DNA of 64,000 bases, from positions 19,501 through 83,500 of the forward strand of contig NZ_JAQCNH010000142.1 in assembly GCF_028275115.1 (NCBI RefSeq). Direction: 5' to 3'. Within the stretch, counting starts at the first letter, position 1. Each line of letters opens with the position of its first letter. This document shows positions 1 to 7,616 of this stretch, piece by piece. The stretch is from Halorientalis sp. Its GTDB lineage: Archaea > Halobacteriota > Halobacteria > Halobacteriales > Haloarculaceae. Both the position numbers and the translations under genes were made by a program. The notes beneath the pieces were generated by a model. It worked only from the letters and a program-made list of their open reading frames with translations. It did no database searches and was not told where the DNA came from.

Positions 1-14
1 CGACGCGCGGACGG

Positions 15-1274
15 TCAGGGGAACGTGCCCGCCTCGTCGGCAGCGTTGGCGACGCGTTCGATGGCGGTGACGTATGCCGCGGTCCGGTAATTAGGCACGT
101 CTTTGTCCTCGTAAGTCTCTGTGAGCGTGTCGAACGCGTTGGTAATAATCCGTTCGAGTTCGTCGACGACGCGCTCCTCTGTCCAGTAGAACCGCTGTCG
201 GTTCTGAACCCACTCGAAGTACGAGACTGTGACGCCACCCGCGTTCGCCAGGATGTCGGGGAACACCGCTACGTCACGGTCGGTCAACACGTCGTCGGCG
301 TCGGGTGTCAGGGGTCCGTTCGCGGCCTCGACGATGATATCGGCGCTGACTCGCCGGGCGATCTCCTCGTCGATTGCGTTTTCGAGCGCCGCGGGGATCA
401 ACAGGTCCACGTCCATCGTCAGCAGTTCGTCGTTCGTCAGTTCCTCGCTCGCGCCGGGATAGCCAGAGAGCTGACCGGTCTCGTTTTTGTGCCCTTTCGT
501 GGCCGCCACGTCGAGACCGTCGGGGTCGTGTACCGCACCGCTCGAATCGGAGACGGCGACCACGTTGGCCCCGAGTTGCTCGTCGATCAGGCGCGCGGCC
601 ACCGACCCAGCGTTGCCGAAGCCCTGGACGGCGACGGTCGCCTCGGTGACCGACTTGCCGAGGTATTCGAACGCTTCGCGGGCGGTGAGCATCACCGACC
701 GACCGGTCGCCTCGACGCGGCCCGCACTCCCGCCACTGGTCGGTGCCTTCCCGGTCACTGTCCCCGGTGCCGTGGTGTTTTCTAACGTCTCGTAGGTGTC
801 TTTGATCCAGTTCATCTCCCGCTGTCCGGTGTTGACGTCCGGGGCCGGAATGTCCCGGTCCGGGCCGATCAGCGGCCGGAGCTCTTTCGCGTAGGCCCGC
901 GTGACCCGTTCGAGTTCCGACAGCGAGTACTTTCGCGGGTCGATCACGATGCCGCCTTTCCCACCGCCGTAGGGGATGTCGACGGTCGCACACTTGTACA
1001 CCATCCACCCCGAGAGCGCCGTGACCTCGTCGCGGCTGACGTTCGGGTGGTACCGGATTCCCCCCTTGTAGGGTCCGCGGTCGCCGTTGAACTGCGATCG
1101 AAAGGCTGTAAATACGCCGATAGACCCGTCGTCCATCTCGACTGAGAGTGTCGTCTCGAGGACTCGCTCGGGCCGCTTCAGCCGTTCGAGGACGTCAGCA
1201 TCCACGTCGACACACGCGGCCGCATCGTCGATCTGCTCCTGCAGACTCTCGAACGGATTTACCTCGCCGGACAT
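15..1274 (-). CDS. gdh: Glutamate dehydrogenase
   Basis: Cytoplasmic NAD(P)-dependent glutamate dehydrogenase, 419 residues, the usual family length; it interconverts glutamate with 2-oxoglutarate and ammonium. Seen: the glutamate-binding segment [11 protein letters not shown] near residues 67-77, the catalytic lysine in YGGGKGGI near 102-108, PAPDVNTG near 143-150, and the Rossmann motif GFGNAG at 218-223. A TATA-like box about 24-30 nt before the ATG suggests a leaderless transcript of its own. The CitE-like lyase gene ends 79 nt upstream on the same strand. Glutamate is the substrate for the first step of the haloarchaeal methylaspartate cycle, so a metabolic link with that neighbour is plausible. 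NADH versus NADPH preference cannot be read from the sequence. Confidence 0.95.
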   Translation of the reverse strand: MSGEVNPFESLQEQIDDAAACVDVDADVLERLKRPERVLETTLSVEMDDGSIGVFTAFRSQFNGDRGPYKGGIRYHPNVSRDEVTALSGWMVYKCATVDIPYGGGKGGIVIDPRKYSLSELERVTRAYAKELRPLIGPDRDIPAPDVNTGQREMNWIKDTYETLENTTAPGTVTGKAPTSGGSAGRVEATGRSVMLTAREAFEYLGKSVTEATVAVQGFGNAGSVAARLIDEQLGANVVAVSDSSGAVHDPDGLDVAATKGHKNETGQLSGYPGASEELTNDELLTMDVDLLIPAALENAIDEEIARRVSADIIVEAANGPLTPDADDVLTDRDVAVFPDILANAGGVTVSYFEWVQNRQRFYWTEERVVDELERIITNAFDTLTETYEDKDVPNYRTAAYVTAIERVANAADEAGTFP

Positions 1275-1297
1275 GCAACGTTTCTTGTCCGTTTCGG

Positions 1298-1304
1298 GTT
1301 TAAC
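1298..1304 (-). promoter_or_regulatory. TATA-like box of gdh
   Basis: The minus strand reads GTTAAAC here, 24-30 nt before the gdh ATG. This is the position expected for a TATA box driving a leaderless haloarchaeal mRNA. Inferred from spacing and composition only. Confidence 0.4.
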
Positions 1305-1353
1305 TTTGATGGTGTAATTATCATGGGGAGGAATTAATATTGTACAAGGACTG

Positions 1354-2205
1354 TCACCGTTGCTCGGCGGCGCGGGCGCGGTCGAGGACCTGTTCGGCCT
1401 GCGCGATCAGGGGCGCGTCGATCATTTCGTCGTCGACGCGGAACACGCCCCGGCCCTCCGCGTCGGCCTCGTCTCTGGCGTCCAGGACACGTCTCGCCCA
1501 GTCGACGCGCTCCTCGCTGGGGGTGAACGCGTTGTTGATGACCGGGACCTGCGCGGGATGAATTGCCAGTTTCCCGTCGAATCCGAGTTGGACGGTGAAC
1601 TCGGCGGCCGACTCCAGTCCGTCGGTATCGTCGACATCGACGTGAATCGTGTCCAGGGCGTCGACGCCGGCTGCTGCGGCGGCGAGGACGACCTGCTCGC
1701 GGGCGTGCAGTGCTTCGACACCGTCGTCGGTCCTGGTCGCACCGATGTCCGCCGCGAGGTCCTCTGCACCGATGGCGACAGCGTCGACTCGGGGAGTGGC
1801 GGCGATGTCCTCGGCGTGTAACACGCCCGCCGCCGATTCGATCAGTGCGACAACGGGAGCGTCGACGCCGTACTCGTCGAGCAGGCCGACGACTCGTTCG
1901 ACCCCCGCCACGTCACTGACTTTTGGGAGCATCACGGCATCGACTGGCGACGCGTCGGCCAGCGCGTTCGCCACGTCGGCGTCTGCCACTGTGCCCGGTG
2001 GGTTGACACGGACCCAGACCGAGCACTCGGGGTCGAATTCGGCGTCGGTGAGCACCTCGTGTATCGCGTCCCGGGCGACAGGCCTGCGGTCCGGAACAAC
2101 CGCGTCCTCCAAATCGAACACGACCGCGTCGGCACCGGAGCCGGGTGCCTTTCGCATGAGTGCGGGCTGGTCACCGGGTGAGAACAACACACTTCTACGG
2201 GCCAT
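1354..2205 (-). CDS. CitE/HpcH-type acyl-CoA lyase (malyl-CoA or methylmalyl-CoA lyase/thioesterase-like)
   Basis: A 283-residue TIM-barrel protein of the HpcH/HpaI aldolase/citrate lyase beta family. Seen: [14 protein letters not shown] at the N-terminus, the Mg-binding region VVFDLEDAV, the substrate segment RVNPPGT, the [11 protein letters not shown] segment, and [14 protein letters not shown] near the C-terminus. Family members cleave or form malyl-CoA-type thioesters. In haloarchaea, CitE-like proteins act as beta-methylmalyl-CoA lyase or (S)-malyl-CoA thioesterase in the methylaspartate cycle. The gene lies directly upstream of gdh and 86 nt from a divergent MaoC hydratase, which fits that pathway. 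Which reaction it performs cannot be decided from the sequence; plain citrate lyase is unlikely because no alpha or gamma subunit genes are nearby. Confidence 0.85.
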   Translation of the reverse strand: MARRSVLFSPGDQPALMRKAPGSGADAVVFDLEDAVVPDRRPVARDAIHEVLTDAEFDPECSVWVRVNPPGTVADADVANALADASPVDAVMLPKVSDVAGVERVVGLLDEYGVDAPVVALIESAAGVLHAEDIAATPRVDAVAIGAEDLAADIGATRTDDGVEALHAREQVVLAAAAAGVDALDTIHVDVDDTDGLESAAEFTVQLGFDGKLAIHPAQVPVINNAFTPSEERVDWARRVLDARDEADAEGRGVFRVDDEMIDAPLIAQAEQVLDRARAAEQR

Positions 2206-2291
2206 ACGCTGGCGTGTTCGCCCAGGCGTAAGTCCGTTCCCCCGCCGGGCGGACGCCAGCGTTTATTTTCGGGGCGGTCGAGAGGTCGGAC

Positions 2292-2747
2292 ATGCCTGGC
2301 CTGTACTACGAGGAGTTCGAGGTCGGAGAGACGATTCACCACGAGAAGCGCCGGACCATCTCCGAGAGCGACAACCAGCGGTTCTGTGATATGACGATGA
2401 ATCAGCAGCCGCTCCACCTCGATTCGGCGTTCGCAGCCGACACCGAGTTCGGCGAGCGCATCGTCAACGGGCTGTTAACAATGAGCCTCGCCGTCGGGCT
2501 CACGATTCCCGACACGACCGACGGGACCATCGTGGCGAACCTCTCCTACGACAACGTCGAACACCCGGCGCCGGTCTATCACGGCGACACGATTCGAGCG
2601 CAGTCGACGGTCACGGACAAACGCGAGACCAGCGACGGAGACCGCGGCGTCGTCACGATGCGCGTCGAGGCGCTCGTCGTCGGCGAGGACGACCGACTGG
2701 TCTGTGAGTTCGACCGGACGGCGCTCTCTCTGAAGCGACCCAGCTGA
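2292..2747 (+). CDS. MaoC-like hot-dog fold enoyl-CoA hydratase
   Basis: A 151-residue single hot-dog MaoC-domain protein. It has the N-terminal YYEEFEVGETI segment typical of the family, the catalytic-region motif MNQQPLHLD with its histidine, and the central FGERIVNGLLTMSLAVGL helix, followed by the strand NLSYDNVEHPAPVYHGDT. Such proteins hydrate enoyl-CoA esters. The gene is divergent from the CitE-like lyase, 86 nt apart. A role in mesaconyl-CoA or crotonyl-CoA hydration is possible, but the characterised mesaconyl-CoA hydratases are longer, so the substrate is left open. It serves as the intact reference for the broken MaoC copy at 31.5-31.9 kb. Confidence 0.85.
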   Translation: MPGLYYEEFEVGETIHHEKRRTISESDNQRFCDMTMNQQPLHLDSAFAADTEFGERIVNGLLTMSLAVGLTIPDTTDGTIVANLSYDNVEHPAPVYHGDTIRAQSTVTDKRETSDGDRGVVTMRVEALVVGEDDRLVCEFDRTALSLKRPS

Positions 2748-2873
2748 CGCCCGTCGGGCGGACGACGAGTGTGGGTTCGAGAGACCGCATACAATCGCCC
2801 GTGTAATGGCCAATTACGAGTGTGGTAATAGCACCAAAAGTTGAATTACTGCGGCGGTTAGGAGAGCGATAGT

Positions 2874-3611
2874 ATGGTGAATAAGGCGGCATTATCGGTG
2901 CTCGGCGTTATCGTTCTGGCTTCTATGGGCGTTGGCGTCCTCATCGGAATGCAGATCGGCGGTGGTGGCGCCGAGACGGTGGGTGCGTCGACCCCGACGG
3001 CGGACGAGAGTTCGCGGCAGGCACCGAGCAGCGACGGGGCCGACCCGCCCGCGCGGACGACGATTCCGGGCGGTGAGATGGCCACCGTCCAGCCACCGGA
3101 CGACGAAGAGACGATTCCAGCCAGACGCTTCGAGGCTAAGGAGATAAGCCGGGAGATCGAACGGTTGCTCAACCAGCGCCGGACAAGCCGTGATCTGTCC
3201 GAGTTGTTGACCAGCGGGCGAGTCACGGGCGAACTCGACGCGCTGGCCCATAGCCACAGCGTCGCAATGGCCGACGACGCGCGCGTCAGTCACACCATCG
3301 ACGGGAACTCAAGCCGCAACCGCTACGAGTCGGCCGAACTGTACAGTGCCTGTCAGTTCAAGTCCGACGCCGGGAGTTACGTCGTCGACGCGCGGTACAA
3401 CCGCCTCGAACTGGTCAGTCACGCAGTCGCCGGACGAGTTCACGACGGGGAGTTCCTCAAGACCGAAGAGGAGGTCGCGCAGGCGATCGTCTCGGACTGG
3501 TCCTCTGGCACCAGCCGGGACCGTGTCTTCTACGAGAACGCGAATCAAGTTGGCGTCGGGGTCGAAGTCACACAGAGCGGCGACGTCTACGTGACCGGTA
3601 ACCTCTGCTGA
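2874..3611 (+). CDS. Membrane-anchored CAP (SCP/PR-1) domain protein
   Basis: A 245-residue protein with one N-terminal transmembrane segment (residues about 5-27, ending in a glycine-rich stretch), a hydrophilic Ser/Thr/Pro-rich linker to about residue 80, and a C-terminal CAP domain. CAP features seen: LDALAHSHSVAMADDARVSH with a family-type histidine, NRYESAEL, an EVAQAIVSDW segment, and the final FYENANQVGVGVEV strand. The topology places the domain outside the cell. It stands alone: the MaoC gene is 126 nt upstream and a winged-helix gene 103 nt downstream. The molecular role of archaeal CAP proteins is not established. Confidence 0.8.
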   Translation: MVNKAALSVLGVIVLASMGVGVLIGMQIGGGGAETVGASTPTADESSRQAPSSDGADPPARTTIPGGEMATVQPPDDEETIPARRFEAKEISREIERLLNQRRTSRDLSELLTSGRVTGELDALAHSHSVAMADDARVSHTIDGNSSRNRYESAELYSACQFKSDAGSYVVDARYNRLELVSHAVAGRVHDGEFLKTEEEVAQAIVSDWSSGTSRDRVFYENANQVGVGVEVTQSGDVYVTGNLC

Positions 3612-3714
3612 AACCAACCGCTCTGCATCGCTCGGCGCCGGTAACCGACGGACTCGCCAACTGTCGTTGCGGTACTGTTATGTGGGACCGATTACCATAT
3701 TACGAGCGAAAAGG

Positions 3715-3984
3715 ATGTCTCGACCCAGTTGGATGCGGTCAGCAGACGAGCGGATTCTCCGACAGCTTCAGGAGGCACAGCCGGGCTACCTCGCGCTAAT
3801 CGCGAACCGACTGGGGATGCATCTGGCATATGTCGAGCGTCGGTGTGCGGTCCTCGTTGAACACGGGCTAGTCGAGCCCGTCAGCGGTGAGGTGGTCTAC
3901 CAGACGACCGACCGTGGCGAGCAATTTCTCTCCGAAGAGGCCGAACGGGAAACGGACGCGACGGACGCGGCGACCAGTGATTAG
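3715..3984 (+). CDS. Small winged-helix DNA-binding protein (PhiH1-repressor-like)
   Basis: An 89-residue winged-helix protein starting MSRPSWMRSADERILRQL, a pattern common in haloarchaeal repressor-like proteins related to phage PhiH1 repressor. Helix-turn-helix around PGYLALIANRLGMHLAYVERR, wing around VVYQTTDRGEQFL. An in-frame start 48 nt further upstream exists, but the ATG at 3715 gives the family-typical N-terminus. It lies tail-to-tail with coxB, 54 nt from its stop. It may regulate a neighbour, but nothing in the sequence identifies a target. Confidence 0.75.
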   Translation: MSRPSWMRSADERILRQLQEAQPGYLALIANRLGMHLAYVERRCAVLVEHGLVEPVSGEVVYQTTDRGEQFLSEEAERETDATDAATSD

Positions 3985-4014
3985 CCGGTGAGGAACGAAC
4001 TGTCGCGGCGAAAG

Positions 4015-4023
4015 GAAAAAAAG
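4015..4023 (-). terminator. Oligo-T terminator after coxB
   Basis: Seven consecutive T on the minus strand, followed by a further T-rich stretch, 16-24 nt beyond the coxB stop codon. This is the usual form of an archaeal intrinsic terminator. Confidence 0.5.
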
Positions 4024-4038
4024 AGCGGCGGCTTATTC

Positions 4039-5037
4039 CTATGCGCTGAACCAGGCCTGGGCCAGCCAGGACTCGTAGTTGGACTGTGACTTGACTTCGA
4101 TACTGCCGAGCATCCCGGAGTGTCCCACGCCACAGTACTCGGCGCAGTAAAGCGGATACTCGCCCGTCGACGTGGGCTTGGTGACGATGTAGTTCGACTC
4201 GCCCGGTAGCGCGTCCTGTTTCAGTCCCAGGTCCGGGGCGTGGAACGCGTGCAACCAGTCACGAGAGGTAACGTTCAGGCGGATGTTCCTCTCGTTCGGC
4301 AGTACCAGTTTGTTCGTGTTCTGGACCGTGGCACCGGAGATGCTCGCACGCTCGACGGCCGCGCCACCGACGCTCACGTCGGCGAAGCTCACTTGCTCAC
4401 CGATGCGGTCCTCGTACTGGGACGCGTTGCCGACGCCAGCAGTCACCGTGCCGTTGACGAGGGAGGCGCTGTCCAGTGCACCGTCCGTAGCACTGGAGAT
4501 GGAACCGCCGGATAGTATCACCCCGTCACTGGTGACGTTCTCGACGGTCGTCCCTTCGACCGAAACGTTCGCCAACGACACGTCCGTGGCGCTTGCGTTG
4601 TCTACACTGACGTTCCGGTAGACGAAGTCCCAGTTGTACTTCTGTCCGTACACTTCGATCTCCCTGGGTTGGTCTCCTTCGAGGGTGTTCTCCGACGACG
4701 CAGTGACGTACGGGCTCGCGAGCACCTGGTATGACGCGACGCCGACGAAAAGCAGGATCACTGCCGTCGCGACGGTCCAAGTAATCTCCAGACGACGGTT
4801 CTCCTGCGTCGGCCTGGCCTTGTCACTGTTTCGGAACTTCCAGACGGTGTAAATAAGTATCCCTTCGACGAGGACCGTAATCGGGACTGCCACGTAGATT
4901 AGATTACTGTTCAGTTCCCAGATCGCCCCTTCGGTGGTCGACGCATACCCTGACTGGGCGGCCGCGGGTTCGACCGCCGTCAGCAGCAACGCAGCACCGA
5001 AAAGCGCCAACGCCCCGACGCGCTTGCGGTTCATCAT
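4039..5037 (-). CDS. coxB: Cytochrome c oxidase subunit II (CuA subunit) with repeat insertion
   Basis: Subunit II of a haem-copper oxidase: it carries the CuA centre that receives electrons from halocyanin or cytochrome. Seen: signal-like N-terminus (MMNRKRVGALALFG...AAAQ), two membrane helices (about residues 40-62 and 85-107), and a C-terminal cupredoxin domain with CuA ligands: His in RDWLHAFH, then CAEYCGVGHSGM (Cys, Glu, Cys, His, Met). The first ATG of two in tandem (5037 or 5034) starts the signal peptide; upstream in-frame codons read poorly. Odd: about 98 residues of hydrophobic/Asn-Gly-rich repeat-like sequence with six N-X-S/T sequons sit between the first cupredoxin strand (KYNWDFVYR) and NTNKLVLP. 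No subunit I gene is in the window. Confidence 0.92.
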   Translation of the reverse strand: MMNRKRVGALALFGAALLLTAVEPAAAQSGYASTTEGAIWELNSNLIYVAVPITVLVEGILIYTVWKFRNSDKARPTQENRRLEITWTVATAVILLFVGVASYQVLASPYVTASSENTLEGDQPREIEVYGQKYNWDFVYRNVSVDNASATDVSLANVSVEGTTVENVTSDGVILSGGSISSATDGALDSASLVNGTVTAGVGNASQYEDRIGEQVSFADVSVGGAAVERASISGATVQNTNKLVLPNERNIRLNVTSRDWLHAFHAPDLGLKQDALPGESNYIVTKPTSTGEYPLYCAEYCGVGHSGMLGSIEVKSQSNYESWLAQAWFSA

Positions 5038-5060
5038 TAAGCGACGCTTAGGAACTGGGC

Positions 5061-5069
5061 CATAAATAG
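5061..5069 (-). promoter_or_regulatory. TATA-like box of coxB
   Basis: The minus strand reads CTATTTATG about 24-32 nt before the coxB ATG, the position of a TATA box for a leaderless mRNA. Confidence 0.45.
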
Positions 5070-5196
5070 CTGCTGTCTTCGCGCGAGTGCGGTCCCCCTG
5101 CGACGGTTTCGCCCGCTGGTGGGGAGTGCGCGACCGACCGAAAGCGCGGGTCATAAGTATGGCCCCACTAACCTCTAAATAGTGAGAGGTACGGCC

Positions 5197-6618
5197 ATGA
5201 CCGGACACGTTTCTCGTCCCCGCTTCGCGACGCTTCTGGCAGGGTCGGCCGTGGGCGTGTACCTGCTCGTCGTCGCCGGCGCGACTGCGGCCGTCGCGGA
5301 CGCCGCGAGCGCCTGCTCGACGTGGCCGGTGTGTTCCCGTCCCCCGACGCTGGCCGAACCGCCGCTGCTGGTGGCCTGGGGCCACCGCGTGGCCGCGGCG
5401 CTCGTAGGTGTACTGGTCCTCGCCACCGCCTGGACCGGTCTGCGACGAGCGACGGTGTCACGGCGGGTGAAGGCCGCACTGGCCTTCGCGCTCGTCCTGT
5501 TTCCACTGCAGGTAGTACTCGGCGCACAGGTCGCGACCACCACCGCCGCGAACCCGTTCCCGGCGGCCCACCTGCTCACCGGGATGGGCATCTTCGCCGG
5601 TCTGACCCTCGCGCTCGCCTGGCAACTGGAGCCCCGCGACGTCGGACGACCGGCGACCGAACCCGAACCCGAACCGGAACTGGAACCGACACCACCCGCG
5701 GAAGAAGCGTCCGAAGACAGCGAGCAACCGTCGCTCCCGGACAGTTCACTGGCGCGAGTCACACACGTCGTTGGCGCGTACTTCCGGCTGATGAAGCCAC
5801 GACTGATGTGGCTGCTCTGTCTCGTCGCCTCAGCGGGGATGGCACTCGCTGCCGGCCCCGACCTCGCGGTCCGGACCGTCGCACTGACGCTCGGCGGCGG
5901 CGTTCTCGCCATCGGCGCGAGCGGGACGTTCAACCACGTTCTCGAACGTGACCGGGACAAGAAGATGGACCGGACGAGCGACCGACCGGTCGCGACCCAC
6001 CAGCTTCCCGTCCGCAACGCCGTAACGTTCGGGTTGGTGCTGACGGCCGCCTCCGTGGCGGTTTTCCTGCAGGTGAACCTGCTCGCTGCCGCGCTCGGAC
6101 TGTCAGCCATCCTGTTTTATAGCGTCATCTACACGCTGGTGCTCAAGCCCAACACGGTACAGAACACGGTCATCGGTGGGGCAGCTGGTGCCCTGCCGGC
6201 CCTGATCGGGTCGGCCGCGGTAACGGGGACCATCGGCCTGCCCGGACTCATGCTGGCCGGCGTCATCTTCGTCTGGACGCCGGCGCATTTCTACAACCTC
6301 GCGCTCGCGTACAAAGACGACTACGAGCGCGGCGGTTTCCCCATGATGCCGGTCGTTCGTGGTGAAGCGACCACCCGGAAACACATTCTGCTGTGGCTGG
6401 CCACGACGCTGCTGGCCGCTGCCGGGTTGGGGGCGCTGACGAATCTCGGCTGGGTGTACGCCGTCACGACGACCGGACTCGGCGCGGTGTTCCTTTGGGC
6501 GGTCGTTCGCCTCCACCGCGAACGCGACGAGTCCGCGGCGTTCCGTGCGTTCCACGCGTCGAACGCCTACCTCGGGGCCCTGCTACTGGCAATCGTCGTC
6601 GACGCACTCGCCGTATGA
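5197..6618 (+). CDS. ctaB: Fused CtaA-like half domain and haem O synthase (protohaem IX farnesyltransferase)
   Basis: A 473-residue membrane protein, against about 300 for plain CtaB. The C-terminal ~290 residues are a UbiA-type prenyltransferase that farnesylates haem B to haem O: FNHVLERDRDKKMDRTSDRP holds the Asp-rich motif, and YKDDYERGG the second one. The first ~150 residues resemble half of haem A synthase: CSTWPVC cysteine pair, WGHR and AHLLTG histidines in four helices. An acidic Pro-Glu linker (about residues 150-180) joins them. The ATG at 5197 is preferred; a GTG at 5182, 25 nt after a TATA-like box (5152-5159), is an alternative leaderless start. Divergent from coxB; overlaps the next gene by 4 nt. 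Confidence 0.9.
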   Translation: MTGHVSRPRFATLLAGSAVGVYLLVVAGATAAVADAASACSTWPVCSRPPTLAEPPLLVAWGHRVAAALVGVLVLATAWTGLRRATVSRRVKAALAFALVLFPLQVVLGAQVATTTAANPFPAAHLLTGMGIFAGLTLALAWQLEPRDVGRPATEPEPEPELEPTPPAEEASEDSEQPSLPDSSLARVTHVVGAYFRLMKPRLMWLLCLVASAGMALAAGPDLAVRTVALTLGGGVLAIGASGTFNHVLERDRDKKMDRTSDRPVATHQLPVRNAVTFGLVLTAASVAVFLQVNLLAAALGLSAILFYSVIYTLVLKPNTVQNTVIGGAAGALPALIGSAAVTGTIGLPGLMLAGVIFVWTPAHFYNLALAYKDDYERGGFPMMPVVRGEATTRKHILLWLATTLLAAAGLGALTNLGWVYAVTTTGLGAVFLWAVVRLHRERDESAAFRAFHASNAYLGALLLAIVVDALAV

Positions 6619-7301
6619 CAACCGACGCCTCTATTTCGAATCGACTCGCGGGACTCAGACCGGACAGAGAGGAATTGCTGATCGCCGCCATGGTCGTCAA
6701 CTCGGAGGTACTCCTGCTGGGTGTCTACTGGCTCGTCAGTTCGAGTGAGTTGACGAGTCTCCTGGCCGTCCGCTACTGGGTCTACCCGTTCGTCTGGATC
6801 AACGTCGGCCTGTGGGCGATATTCAAGACGGTGCCGGCGTCTGCCGACGATCGAGACCGCTGGCTCGCCGGTGTCATTGCGGTCGGCTACTTCGCGGTGC
6901 TGGCGTACTTCGGCGGTCTGGTCGGTCCCGCCAGTAGTGCCGCCGGACGGAGTCTGCGGCTCACGGTGCTGGCGCTGCCGCCGGGGTGGGCACCGACGCT
7001 AATCTATAACGGGGGCGTCCTCTCCGCGGCGCTGTTCCCATTCAAACTCGTCGGCTACGTCGCGCTGGCGTACTTGGTGTACGCGACGGTGCTGGACGCC
7101 GCAGGCTCGGCGGTGACCGGTGTGCTCGGCCTGCTCTCCTGTGTCAGCTGTACGTGGCCCGTGCTCGCTTCGCTGGCGACCGGCGTTCTCGGCAGTGGGA
7201 GCGCCATCGCCGGCGCGGTGTACAGTCAGTCCTACGGCCTCTCGACGCTCGTGTTCGTGGTGACGGTGGGACTACTGTACTGGCGACCGTTCGGGCGGTG
7301 A
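6615..7301 (+). CDS. Polytopic membrane protein of the cox cluster
   Basis: A 228-residue protein with about six predicted membrane helices; the start overlaps the ctaB stop (ATGA), so the two are translationally coupled. A Cys pair lies in LLSCVSCTWPVLASL near residues 175-190, in or beside a membrane helix, which may bind metal or form a disulfide. Position between ctaB and an Rdx-type redox protein suggests a role in terminal oxidase assembly, but no recognised catalytic motif is seen. The family is conserved in haloarchaeal cox clusters as far as I recognise it; the function is unknown. Confidence 0.7.
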   Translation: MTTDASISNRLAGLRPDREELLIAAMVVNSEVLLLGVYWLVSSSELTSLLAVRYWVYPFVWINVGLWAIFKTVPASADDRDRWLAGVIAVGYFAVLAYFGGLVGPASSAAGRSLRLTVLALPPGWAPTLIYNGGVLSAALFPFKLVGYVALAYLVYATVLDAAGSAVTGVLGLLSCVSCTWPVLASLATGVLGSGSAIAGAVYSQSYGLSTLVFVVTVGLLYWRPFGR

Positions 7302-7306
7302 CGAAT

Positions 7307-7316
7307 CCTTTTTTTG
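7307..7316 (+). terminator. T-rich terminator after the ctaB operon
   Basis: A run of T begins 8 nt after the stop codon of the upstream membrane protein gene, fitting an archaeal intrinsic terminator. It may instead, or also, be the TATA-like region of the next gene, whose ATG is at 7337. Confidence 0.35.
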
Positions 7317-7336
7317 TTCAGTCTCGAAGACTAGGT

Positions 7337-7567
7337 ATGCCGGAAGTCGAAATCGAGTACTGCGTTCCCTGTGGCTTCCTCGAGCGTGCAGAGAACGTCC
7401 AACACGTACTGCTGGCGACGTTCGGAGAGAAACTGGACGCGGTAACGTTGCGAACCGGGGCGAACGGCGTGTTCCGCGTGACCGTCAGCGGTGACCTGGT
7501 GTACGACAAACAGGAATCGGAGTACGACGTAGACGACATCGTCCGTCGGGTGCGTGACCACGTCTAA
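7337..7567 (+). CDS. Rdx/SelW-like thioredoxin-fold protein
   Basis: A 76-residue member of the Rdx (SelW/SelT/SelH) family. Seen: beta-strand VEIEYCVPCGF carrying a CxxC redox motif at residues 9-12, then the alpha/beta core and the GVFRVTVSGDLVYDKQES segment typical of the family. Both positions are Cys, so no selenocysteine is needed. It lies 36 nt downstream of the cox membrane protein and 50 nt before the ABC transporter, so a thiol-redox role during oxidase or copper-site assembly is possible but unproven. The ATG at 7337 gives the normal family length; longer in-frame readings overlap the upstream gene. Confidence 0.85.
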   Translation: MPEVEIEYCVPCGFLERAENVQHVLLATFGEKLDAVTLRTGANGVFRVTVSGDLVYDKQESEYDVDDIVRRVRDHV

Positions 7568-7616
7568 GCGGGGCCGAACCGACGGGCTTAGGACGATACC
7601 GGTCCGCGGTCAGACA

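Noticed and set aside
274..1008. Long open frame overlapping gdh in another frame
   Set aside because: Arg/Pro/Gly-biased composition typical of out-of-frame translation of high-GC DNA; gdh explains the region.
5038..5385. Upstream in-frame extension of coxB
   Set aside because: It crosses the divergent ctaB promoter and start, and the signal peptide begins at 5037/5034.
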